Shown here piece by piece: positions 13,578 through 25,500 of a stretch of DNA of 64,000 nt. The number at the start of each line of letters is the position of its first letter. Within the stretch, counting starts at the first letter, position 1. The notes under the pieces were generated by a model. The model saw only the letters and a list, made by a program, of their open reading frames with translations. It did no database searches and was not told the origin of the DNA. Location: NCBI GenBank assembly GCA_016806645.1, contig JACSYO010000506.1:2795001-2859000 (forward strand). The letters run 5' to 3'. This DNA comes from Ophiodon elongatus (lineage: Eukaryota; Chordata; Actinopteri; Perciformes; Hexagrammidae). The position numbers were made by a program, and so were the translations under genes.

Positions 13578-16500
13578 CTGCGTTCGCACCTTCAATGGCG
13601 AAAGGCTTCCCCACAGTGAGCAGCTTGCACTCTGCATCGATAGAGACCTCAAAGTCCAACAGGGCTTTGTCCATGATGAACGCATCCAGGGCAGGAGGAT
13701 CTGTCCTTCACCACCAACACACAAACACAGTACACAGGAGTGAGAGAGACACATTAATTAAAGATAAAGAAAGAAAACTAGCATTCAACTTTTGAAGACC
13801 TTTTAAATCAGATTAACATCCCAAACTTTCTCACATTCCCCAGACCCATGCAGGAACCCTGTATTTAGATCTGTCATCCCGTTTTGTCATTTATACAGGA
13901 GGATGAGATTAACTGCATTCTAATACACTGTGTAAACACATACATCATTACCTAAAACAACAGCCTCTGTGGCCGACTGATAAGGCATTATACACACTGC
14001 CGAAGACTCTTCTCCTCCAGCAATATCGATCTAATTGACCCTAATTGACCCCTAATTATAGACCGTTTGTCTGTGTGCAGCCTCTGCCGCTGACGGGAGA
14101 TAAGTTTCACAGCACAAGACACTGGATTTGAATAATAAACCTACACACAAACACGTTGATAAAGAAGAAAATGTACCCTTTTCCTGAATACAGAGACAGC
14201 CGGATGTATGCACAAATTGCACAAACATATTTGTGCACACACAAAAATTGAATGGCAGACAGATAAACAAGCATAAATGCTTCTATTGGAAAAAGCATGT
14301 GCACACACACAGTCAGTCTATCGGAAAAAATAGAGCAGACTGATCAAATTACCTGAAACTTCTTGTTATTCAGGATGTTTACTGCTTAACAAAAGGTTAA
14401 CTTTACAAAGTCTTTGCTGTGCCGGGGAAGCAGAAACATCTCTTTTCCTCTGTCTAGGCCTGTCAAATACAAGGCACAGGGAGAAGAGAGAGGATAGACT
14501 TCTTTTGGGACTCTTTTGGGACAAAAAAGGGTTGGAAGTTATCCGATGCTAGGCCTAAGGATAAGACTGGAGTGCATGTGTGAGCGTGCACGTGTACAGG
14601 CATGAAAGTGTGTAGGTAGGACTGTACGTTATAAATCTGTGTGTAGGTTTGTGCCTGCATTACTTCACCATAGCCTATACATTTGTGTTCATTGGCAACT
14701 GCCATGTGTTGCCCGAGGCGTTCTGTCTCTCCAGGAGAAGGCTTTTCAGTTTCTTTTTCACCTTAAGACTTGAGGGCAGTATTGGGGTCAGTAGTTCTGC
14801 CAACATAGTATTTTACTGCCTCACTCTGGTTCCGTGCACTGCTGCAACTTCCACTTCTGCTTCACCTCACACGCAAACAAACGCAGCCTTCATCTTCCCT
14901 GTTTTCATCCTCTTTCTCTGTACAAGCACTTTGTATCTTCCCCCTTGTATCACAAAGTCAGCACATGCAGTATCTCAGCATCTCTGCTGGTACACAGTGG
15001 AGTAGTCACTGTGTCTGGGAAACATACGTTGTTATAACTGTGAGTGTGTTTTCTTTGTGTGGTACTTGGGTAAGCCAGGATGAACACATTTTTGTCCTTC
15101 TAGCATATAGAATTCCAGACTCACGGCTGAACTTAAGTACATAACTGAGGTTATCCCAATATTATATATTATATCTAGATTTTTTTAGGTTAGGCTTTCT
15201 TTTAGGTTGCTAAAATAAAATAAATTCTGCTGCCCCCATCCACAGCAGTACATCGCTTTGCTTCCATGTCAGTTCTCCTGTATATTTTTCTAAACTGCCA
15301 TCCATCCGTCCGACTGCCATCCACTTAAGGTAAGACTATGGATAAGTAACTCATACAACCCCACTTCAAATAACCCCAAATATGCCTTTAAGGTGACCAA
15401 TGTCTGTAGTTTGGAGGTACTTAATTTTAAAAGTAAGTGGGCATGGGAAACAAGACTCAAATAACAAGCACTTTCAACGAGGAAACTGTAACTACATTTT
15501 TATTCAATTTTCATGCAAGAAATAATATACCCAATTCCTCAGACACAGACAAGTGGATGAATGACTTCAACCGCCTTTGTACATCCACTTGAAAATCAGC
15601 TGCACCTTTTAAGACAAGAATTAAAACGTAGAATAGGATTGGCACCGTGGATGAATAATGACATTCGGACTCATAAAAGAAACTGTAGAAGGGTGGAATG
15701 GAGGTGGAGGAAGATAAGGCTTTAGGTACATTACTAACAAATTAAAGAGTTGATCATTTAATTTAATGAACCGGTTAGAAATGTATGGCCAATTCTTTCT
15801 CTGTTTAATTCATACTTATCAGCATAAGCACCGGGAGCTTGTTTTAACACCGTGGGCCGTCTTTTTAATCCTGTACGTTTTAATCAGTGAAAGTCATCTA
15901 TTGAGGAATTTGTATCTGTTTCAATGAAAAAATCAGAGAGATACAATATAAAAAAAGTGTGGCTCCTGATTCTTTTTTAAAATTTTCCCTGCCCCAACTT
16001 TAAATCAACTCATGATCACTGTGGCACACCTTAACGTTCCCCAAGGTATAATGCCTCCTAAATTTCTCTGTGAAGTAAATATATGTTACTGCCCCTTGGT
16101 TGCTCTCAATAATTCAGTTCTTTATCCTTTGGCTGCATCCCAGAATATTTGAAGACTGCCTGTGTGCAACCACTCATTAAAAAATCTGACCTCAATCCAT
16201 CAGAATGCAGCAACTTGGCCACATTGTACATAGACATAACATTTTATTCCACTGCTACGCTGATGACACAGCTGTATCTCCCAGTAAATCTGCCAGAGAC
16301 AGCAAACCTTTCCAGTCTCTCTAGAGAGAGGAGATACATTTTCTTTGATTAAACTCATAAAAAACTGAGATCCTTATCACTTGTCCTAACAATCTGCATC
16401 CAAATTTCTAGTCGTCTCTTGGTGTTTAACATAACGTCAGGAACCTGGGTGTGCTCTTTGACAATAATCTCACTTTTGAGAAACACACTAACAAGGTATT

Positions 16501-19500
16501 CTAGTCATGCTACTACCATCTGAGGAATATTGCTGGGATACGACCAATGCTGAGTTTTAATGACACTAAAAATATTAATCATTCTTTTATTTCCTCACGG
16601 TTGGACTCTTGTCATGGAAATCAATTAATAGACTGCAAATTGTGTAAAATGCGAATGCTTGACTCCTAAAATAAATCCAGAAAAGATAGCACATCCCTCC
16701 AATTTGAATGATCTTACCCATTGATTTCAAGATTTTACTTATTAGTATTAATGCCCTTTATATATCTGAACCACTGTCCCCTCATCAACCAGTGAGCAGC
16801 CTGAGATCCTGAAGGTGGAATGTGTTCACTGTTCCCACCTCACGCTTAAATAGTAAAGAGGAACGAGGGTTTGCTGTAAAGGCTCCTCGGCTATGGCACA
16901 ACTTGCATGAGGAACTCCCGGCTTGCTACATCAGTATCCTTTTTAAATTCCTTTTGAAGACATATCTTAATCAAAAGGCTTTCTTATACTTTAATCTTTT
17001 AGGTTCCTTCTATTGAGTTACACTTTACTTTCTCAATGACGTTGAGAATAAAGTGCAATGTGATCAGCCATTGTTTTTAAGTTTATTCCTCGCTTTCCTC
17101 ATGCTTGCCTGGTTATTCAAACAGTATTGTGTATTTAACTGTTGTGTGGTGCTAGTTTTTAAAAATGATATACAAATAAACTTTATAATCATAATAATAA
17201 TATTAATTATTATTACTATTACTACTACTAATAATTAATATTGGTTATCAGATAGAGAGGATAAATTCAGCAAATCATAAAGGCAACAGAGTTCAGGCAG
17301 CCAGAAACCAAAGTGGGGTCATCCTGAATTGCTAAAGTTACTCAGTCAGTTGAAAGAACTACAGATTTGCTGTGACAAATGTTAACATCTTCACATAGAA
17401 TCAGAAATCTGAATGATGTTATGGTCAAGTATACAGGGAGCTGAAAAAACAGGTTACAAGGTAAATTTGGAATACGATCAAAACCCGTATAAGACTAACA
17501 TTAAAACACACAACAGGGATACTTGTGTGCATGTACACATACTAAAATAACTGGTTAACCCCATCCCAAATCTCTCTGCCCTGTTTTCCTAAATATGACT
17601 TTCTTAGTCTCTCAGGTCATCTGGTAGCAGTATGCTATTCCTTCCCAGAGTCAAAACTAAACATGAGGATGCATTATTTATTCCTCCAAAGAGTTGGAGT
17701 AAACTTCCAGAAGATATAAGACTTGCCTTAACTTGAACTATCTTTTAAAACCAGGTTCAAATATTTCTTTTCTCCACTACCTTTGAAACATAACCGCTCT
17801 CTGACATCCTGAACTACTTGGGATTTATTTGTCTGTTTTTCTGTTTTTAATTTCTTTATTTAAATTGTTCCTATCCCTTAAGTTTGTGTTTTGTACTCAT
17901 TTTTTAATGCATTATGTAAAGTACTTTAAATTGCTTTTGTAAATTAATTGTGTTTTATAAATGAACTTGCCTTGCCTTGCTGCTTTCATCTTCTCACAGT
18001 CCCCATTGGACACCCGATTCATCCATTCATCCTCAGCCCTCATTTCATCAATTTGTCCCTGGCCCCCATTCATCTCTACATTTAACACTTTTAATAAACA
18101 AAAAATAATTCCCTCAAATGGGGAAGGCTTGTTTTATGTATTTCATAGGCATTTGCCTCACTTACAACTTGTGCTAAAATGTAGTGTCTCTGGATGAGGA
18201 GAAGCTTAAACTAATGCAGAGTGTAAAGATATGCAGCACACAAAGTGATGAGTATGTGATGGTATCTCTGTCAGATGCAAAAGCAAACAACGTGTTCACT
18301 ATAATAAGAGAACATCAACTGATGGGTTTGACACATCACCGCAGGTGAAAAGACATCAAAGGGAAAAAAATCAAGCCTAAAATACAAATTACATTGAGCT
18401 ACACTGAGCTATTACATTGATGTTAGACAGAAATGCCAGTGGATATAAACATTAAAAACAGCCTCACTGAGCTGGAAATCAGAGCATCTGAATTGATGTT
18501 GTTATAGGATGACACATTTTGGGGATGGTACCCTGAATTTTTATTTGTGGACTTGTAGAAGTTTTGATGAAAATATTAGTTTTGAATCTAATGAAAGAGT
18601 GTGCAACTGGAGATTCGGATAATATGCATTATTTACTATCTACAGATGAACTCTAGAATGTCTCCAGGTGACATCGTGAACTGCAGTAACAAGTTTCTGA
18701 CGGATATTGGAAAAATAGCACAAGTGAATTCTATTTCAAAGGATTTTCACAGTAGTTTCTGAATTAAAATTGCCTTGGATGGCTTTGCATCTGCCACGTT
18801 TGCTCTTGTTGCCCGTAGACAGAATTGTTATGCACAGTGAGCATGAAAAATAAGTGCACAGAATACAGACAACCGCAGATAAGCGATGTAAACGTGACTG
18901 GATCGGTAAAGTCTGGGTTGCATTTTAATGTTTTTCTTTTTTGTTTAAATGCACATCATGTGCATGTATGTGTTTGTGTCTTACTTCAACATATGTACGC
19001 CTTCAGGGGTGGTGGGCTGATTGAAGCGTCTCATGTAGTCGTGCATCTCCGGGAAGCTCTTCTTCATGTAATCCTCAGCACTGCTCTCCCTCACCGTCCC
19101 AAAACGGAAGCCCATGGATGGATGGTGCAGCTGAGGAAATGACACAGGAAGTCATGATAAGAAGAGAGGGTGTATATTGTGATGGAGGTGATAAAGAGAT
19201 GGGTATAGATATCATGATGGGGTTGATATCAAATCCACTGTATCCCTACAGCGTTCAGGGATATGGAAAGCGATAATCCTTAACTAACAATTCCAGTCTA
19301 TACTCATTAGCTTGTCCTTGTGTAAGATTAGTTTGTGTGTACATGTAGCTGTGGGTCTCCGTGTGTGTGTGGGGGACTGACATGCTTGCAGTTGCAAGTT
19401 TTGTGTCCTTGTGTGTAGTCTGACCTTGTCGTCATGAATTCCTGAGACCTGCTCGAAGGTCTTCTCCCCGACCATGACGGCAGCTAGGTTGGCGGTGTAG

Positions 19501-22500
19501 CTCGACAGCACCAGTAAGCAGAATATGGCCCAAAGGTTCATCAGGAAACGCCCGGTCCAGCATTTAGGAGTCTGCAGAGTGGAGATGTATGCCAAGAGAG
19601 AATCTTCTGTTTGGGTTGGTTTTGCTTTCGTCTCATTATTAAAATAATTACACGGATCAAAAAGAGAAAAAAAAATAGCAGCTCTCGACGATGAGTGAAT
19701 CTTAAAATATCTGGACTCAAAACTGAAAAAATGGCACGATGTCAAGACAAAAATGAAACAGACTGACAACAAACAGCATTGAGGAAACTGCCGGGGTTAA
19801 GACGATTAAAAATAAAAATGTTTTAGGAAAGGTGCTTTCAGGTGTTAAATGCAGAGCACCCCCGAGGCTCTCAACCCACATTTCTCTCACTTTCATCCTC
19901 CTTTAAAAATCACAATGTAACCCAGAGTTAGGGTAATCAAGTTAATCAAAACAGACCAGGAGAGAAGCTAATGCCGAGGAGAAACTCTAACAGCGTGACT
20001 GTTTTTGAGGCACATCAGAAATATCTTTCCCTGAAATTGCCTGCCAAGGGGAATGAATACACCTGCACACTGTGATCATTTATTTATTCCACCAATTAAA
20101 ATCCACTTAACTGAAGAAAAGAGATGAATTTCTAGTGTTTTAAAAGCTTGGGATTAATGAGACATTAATTATACAAACAGGTTGTAACCCATTATTACGA
20201 AAGGGTTCGGTATGTTTTCAACTCTTTGCATAAATAGTTAGCGAATTGAAAGGGGAGAAAGGGAGGATGGCATGTACACTATTAGCTCGAAGTCTAAACA
20301 GTAGTGTGAAAAAAATGTTCTTTTGAAATATTCTATTTTTTTTTGCACTGGTGCTTAGCAAAGGATATAATGATCAGGTTAGACAAAAACAGGGATCTCA
20401 TTTCTGGCTGACATGACACCTGTCACTGGCAGATTTGATCAGCAGTATTTAGCTAGATAATTAAGTTAAAGTTAGCCTCATGAGTTGATTGACGACAGGC
20501 TCTGGATTATCTCCAGATTAATGTTTCCAGCAAACCCGTTTTAAAACAAGGTCTTAATTGTACACTTGATGGCTAAATGCTGTATGATATCACAATTAAA
20601 TAAGCTCCATGTGAAACGAAAAATGTAAGATCAATGTAAGATCTGATTAAAACACAACTTGACAGTTTAACTTGCATACTATTCACACGGCATGTTTTAA
20701 CCTAACATTACAAGAGAAAACGCTTTGAAGACGCGGACTAGCTTTTGGCAAATGTAACAGCATTTTGGGTAACATTGGCTGGGTTTGCTGAAGTATTAAA
20801 CCAAATCCAATACAGAGCAGGACAGCGGCTACATCAGCCTCTGCTAACATCAAGGACCAGCATCCACACAGTGGGAAAATACTGCACAGTGAAGGTGCAA
20901 GTTCCCCCCCACTTCTGAAATTAATCCTCCACATCTGGTCAGGATCAAGAGCGGTTACCTCCGCCGATGATGTCCGGGCTGGGACAGGTGACGCTAACGG
21001 GCACGGTAGTTAGCAGTTTCTTAACAAAAAAAACAATCAGTAATTCTCTTCATTTTGAACTACAGGTATGTTTTAAGGTTGTTATGTACAGCACGTGGTT
21101 TCACACATACACACACACCAATGAAAATGCTAGGTCGCGCTTGACAGATTTTTGTTGGCATGTGCCAGCCCTGATTAGCAGTTTATTAATCAAATTACTT
21201 GGCCACTGTCCCCCCTCACGACCTAAACAAACATGACTTTTTGGCTCTGACCCATCACACAGAGGTTCAGAGGGTTGCTCAAGGGCATTTTAACAGGTCA
21301 CACGGCTGCTAATAAACGCAACCTGATAATTGACACATTGCCAGCCGTGAGAATCAAACCAGTGACCTTTCAGTTATGGGAAGGTCTCTCTAATCACTTG
21401 GCCTCTATTCCACCAGAGTCATTTGCACTCCTTCCTTTGGGGACAAAGTGTGATTAACGAAATGTTATGATGGTGTGCATACTCACTAAGAGGAGTTGGT
21501 GGATTAATTCAAGCAAATTATGTTTTCTGATATTTATCAGAATGTGCTTCATGAACATTTGAAGAGCAAGTCTGAGTTATAATTATGAAAGATTCTGGCT
21601 CAGTATGCCGTTTTAAAAAACAGAAAGCACAGGACAATTTTTTCCCCCAGCTTTTGGTTGGGTGTGTGCGGCAGCGTGACTGTGTGTGTGTGTGTGTGTG
21701 ACACAATCAGTCAAATCTGAAGAATGCTGTTACTGCAAAGGAACATTTAATCTCTTTATGTATTCATACCAAACAAATGACATGAATATAAAAGGATTTT
21801 TTTCATTTTTATCTTTGAAGGGCAATACATTGTTTTTCCCCTTGCTACATTTTTTAAATGGGCAGGCTTGCTGATCACTTGTCTCACACATTTTTCTCTC
21901 GTACTAACGGTCTGTCCTTCCAACTATGCCCACCCGCTTGCCCTCTCCCCTTTACATCATCCTCAGTCTGCCCACCTCCACATCACCGTCATTCTGATCC
22001 TTTTCTCTGCTTGCCCACTTACCCTTTAAACCCTGTCTCACCATCTTTCTGTCAACGTTCTTTTTGAAGCCCGTTTCCCAATTTGCACTCTCACCTTCCC
22101 GCCCCCCCACTGGCCATCTTCTCCCCCTGCCTTCTTGTTTTCAACTTTGTGTCTGACTACTTGGGGGAGTTAACCTCTACTCGCTCTTGCTTTTTCCACC
22201 TTCATCCATCCACATCACCCTCACCATAACTCCTTCAATCTCTGTTGGCCCACTTACCCTTTCCCCTCTCCCTCCCAGTATGTGCATTATCCTCCCTGTA
22301 CCTCTCTACTTCATCACTGCCTACCGTCTTAACCTCTCCCCTATCAATCTCTTCCCCTCTCTTGTCATTTCTATCATCTTTCTCCAGGCCTTTCCCCCGC
22401 TAACTTCCTCTTTTGACTTGCCCTCACTGTTTGTTTACTCCTTATTATAATGCACATACCCTCCCCCTTTTCTCTGCAATTTCTATTTCAGGCCCCACCC

Positions 22501-25500
22501 TGCATGATGCCTATTTATCACACAGGGGAGAGCTGCTTTACCTTGGTGGCGACAGTCCGTCCAAATAGTATGGCGTAGCAGAGATTGAGGGCGGAGGAGT
22601 AGGAGAACACACGCAGCCTGTTCCTGCCATGGGGTGTCATGCCGAAGGGGCTGTTCCACTCGTACAAGGTGAGGAAGAGCGCGGTGAGATGCAGCGTGAC
22701 AAAAATACCCACCCACATGGACCAGTGGAGAGGCCACATGAAGGCTCCGATAGGGGCTGCAGTGTCCCGGCTACGAACCTGGTGGGTCAAAAAAATAAAT
22801 AAATAAAAAAAGAGTAAAATATGATAAATCATTATAAATCATTCTCCAGTTTGTAGGATGCTGTCCCTAAAGTTCTCTTAGGCATAACTTTGTTACCAAA
22901 AAAAATCATACATGGATTTTATTTTGTGCTATCCATCATTTTGTAATGGAAAGAAATCACTTTTTGAAATTGGAACCGTATTGTCAGATCATATTATGCA
23001 CTGCAGTTTGTCAGCCACAGAGGGAGATGTTAACAAATCAAAGAATAACTGCAGCATGTGAGGACTCTGCTAAAACGGCTTCTCAAAACGCCTTTCAGAC
23101 TCATTACACACTCTTAGACTGCCTTTCATTTTGAACTTTCATGATTCAGCAAACTAATTATTCACAACTAATGACCCTGTGTTGCTCACCAGAAGACGGA
23201 TTGAGCGGGGCATTAGGGTGAAATTAAGTAGTTGCACACCATATCGTCAAATCATACAGAAATAGTGTCAGCCAGAGAGAGAGATTGACAAATCAAAGTA
23301 ACGCTGTCACTGACTCACAATGCAGTGTACTTTCCAGAACATGTCCCATGCCTTCCTAATCATTAAAACACAAACTCAAAACTCCAACAAACTAATGATG
23401 ACTTCAAGCAAGTGTACCAGAATGCCGAGGCTGGTGGAGTAGAAGGGCGAGGTGAAGTCGATGACTCTGCTCCTGGCAGAGTTGATGGAGAAAGAGGACA
23501 CAGCCATGTCGGCGGTTCCACTCAGCAGGTCCCCGACCAACCCCGTCCAACGTCCCGTCCCGCTCATTGCTCCGTACTTCCCATCGCCCACGATATAAAG
23601 GTCAAAGGTGAAACCCATGTCCTCTGCTAGTTTCTCCAACAAGTCGACGCAGTACCCATAGCAGCATTTCCTCAGGTCCTCTGGCAGGTCTAGCAGAAAG
23701 GAAGTGAGGATAATGTGAAATTAATCTATATGTATGCTTTGGAAGTGCAGGGACTGCACTTCTGGGAATTTGTCCGCAGCTGTTGATTATCATGGAAAAT
23801 GTTCATGGATCCTCACAGGACACGCGTGCTTGTGGGTTTTTAATTACCTCTGAGTCTAGGCTAGGAATATATTTAGTCACACTAAACCTGGGCTAGAAAA
23901 ATGTAACAACCCTTGCACTTGGCAAGATGGACAGGCTATTATATACATTTTTACACTTACTTCAATTTAGTTTTTCAAACCTTCAAACCTTTTTTTGCAA
24001 ACTCAGTCAACCAATATTCAGCAGAATGTAAGTTTTGCTCTTGAAACTTGGAACAAAAGGTCTGCGCTAGTTCTGCCCAAGCACCAATGCAAATTTCAAT
24101 TAGCTGTCTTCCATTTGCCATCTGCTGATTCAAGTCAAAGAAAAATTTGAATGCTTTATATTTTACAGCGATACAGAAGGCTGCCTGTATAGATGACCAA
24201 CAGTCTTCTTAGTCAGATATATAGCACCTGGTTTTTCTTTGACACGGTAGTCTTTGTCGCATTGATTTAATGCCTTTAATCCGCTTTATTCATGAAGCAG
24301 AGCTGTAGCTGAGCTGTAGAGATGAGCCCTTGACATTGCATCTGGTATATTTTTGAACTGTACTGACCAGCCATGATCCCTTATTGATTTTACTTTTAAA
24401 ATCCACTTCAATCTTGAGGAGCAGCATAGAGAAATGGCCAGTGATACAGAAATGAGATCTAAGCCAAAAGATCTAACAGTTTACATAAGAGAAGCTTGGA
24501 GTTTTCATCTATCAGAACGGATGCTTCATACAAGTCAAAATGTTTTTGACAAGCACTACAGTGCTCCACCAACACAGTATTCTAAGCTCAAATGTGAAAA
24601 CAAAAATCACCATTCCCCTCCCAGTCTGCAACTGTAGTGTTTGGGTTGTGCAGCTGGTTGAAGAGGCTCTGGATTAGGTCGGACCGGTTGGTTCTGGGGT
24701 CCAGACAGAGCTGACCAGCTGGACACAATCCATCCTCATCCACTTCTCGTGTGAAGACAAACGGGTGCTCCACCAGTGTCACCACCCTCAGCCGGTGTCC
24801 CTCAACGGCTTCTCCCGGCCTCCAGCGTCCTCCAACATTACTATCTCCCTGGCCGTCCCCTCCCCTCACCCCAGCTCCAAGACCTTGTCCCTGGCTGCTC
24901 CTGAACCCTCCCACCAGTCCCAGGATCCCCCCTTCTAGCTCCAGCCTGCCTCGGGTCCACTGGCCTACAGTCACCCAGGCTGGCTGGCCAAGAGCACCTC
25001 TCTTCAGGCTCCATACGTGGAACAGCTGGGATGAGAGGACCCGAGACAAGCCAGCATCCACCTGCATCAGGCCTGTGGCCCCGGTGAAGGAAGTGTTGGA
25101 CAGAAACCTTGAGGGACAGAGAAAGACAAACAGACAATAATAATACTCTTTTTCCACCAAACTTGTGCATTCATGCAAGTTTTTAAACATGGGAAAATCT
25201 GTTTAAAATAGGTGATATACTAAGTATGTCTTCCTGTTGTTTTTTCATGTGTGTCATGTCAAAAGCAGGATTAGTTAAAAACATTACTGTGGTTAGTTAT
25301 TTTTTTGGTGAGTTGGTGATTGTTATAGATAGATAGACTAACAAAGACAATTTTGAGGAGTTTTATTTTGTTTATGTCGAGTTTGATTTAAATGTGTTTT
25401 AAGATGATCAGCATGGTAAAATCACTCTTGCCTGACTGGAGTCTTGTGGCTTGAAGGGGAGCATATTAATTGTATGTTTTGTACGTTAATACATTATAAA

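Larger units (their letters stand above)
5651..13589 (-). other. grin3b intron 8
   Basis: 7939-nt intron holding dinucleotide repeats at both extremities, a 24-bp minisatellite, a dispersed repeat near 9930-10110, a long palindrome at 10198-10301, and CA-, CT- and GT-rich tracts. Pyrimidine-rich plus-strand DNA spans about 8720-9020 and 11090-11270. The rest (for example 5760-8420 and 11280-13080) is AT-rich with no recognisable gene. Confidence 0.85.
13706..18984 (-). other. grin3b intron 7
   Basis: 5279-nt intron. It contains two LINE fragments at 15480-17238 and 17530-17972 and otherwise AT-rich DNA. The 5' end is AC-rich and the 3' end GT-rich with no polypyrimidine tract. Confidence 0.85.

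Noticed and set aside
13701..13705. Acceptor ggacag ending at 13701 for E8.
   Set aside because: It would put E8 out of phase with E7; the AG five bases upstream gives LKTDPPALDAFIMD, matching the family.
16149..17016. Short plus-strand ORFs as host genes.
   Set aside because: They are fragments of a degenerate LINE reverse transcriptase with frameshifts and an internal deletion.
24751..25140. 129-codon plus-strand frame, and a 109-codon minus frame, over E3.
   Set aside because: Both are shadows of the GC-rich grin3b exon 3, whose own frame continues the receptor sequence in phase with neighbouring exons.
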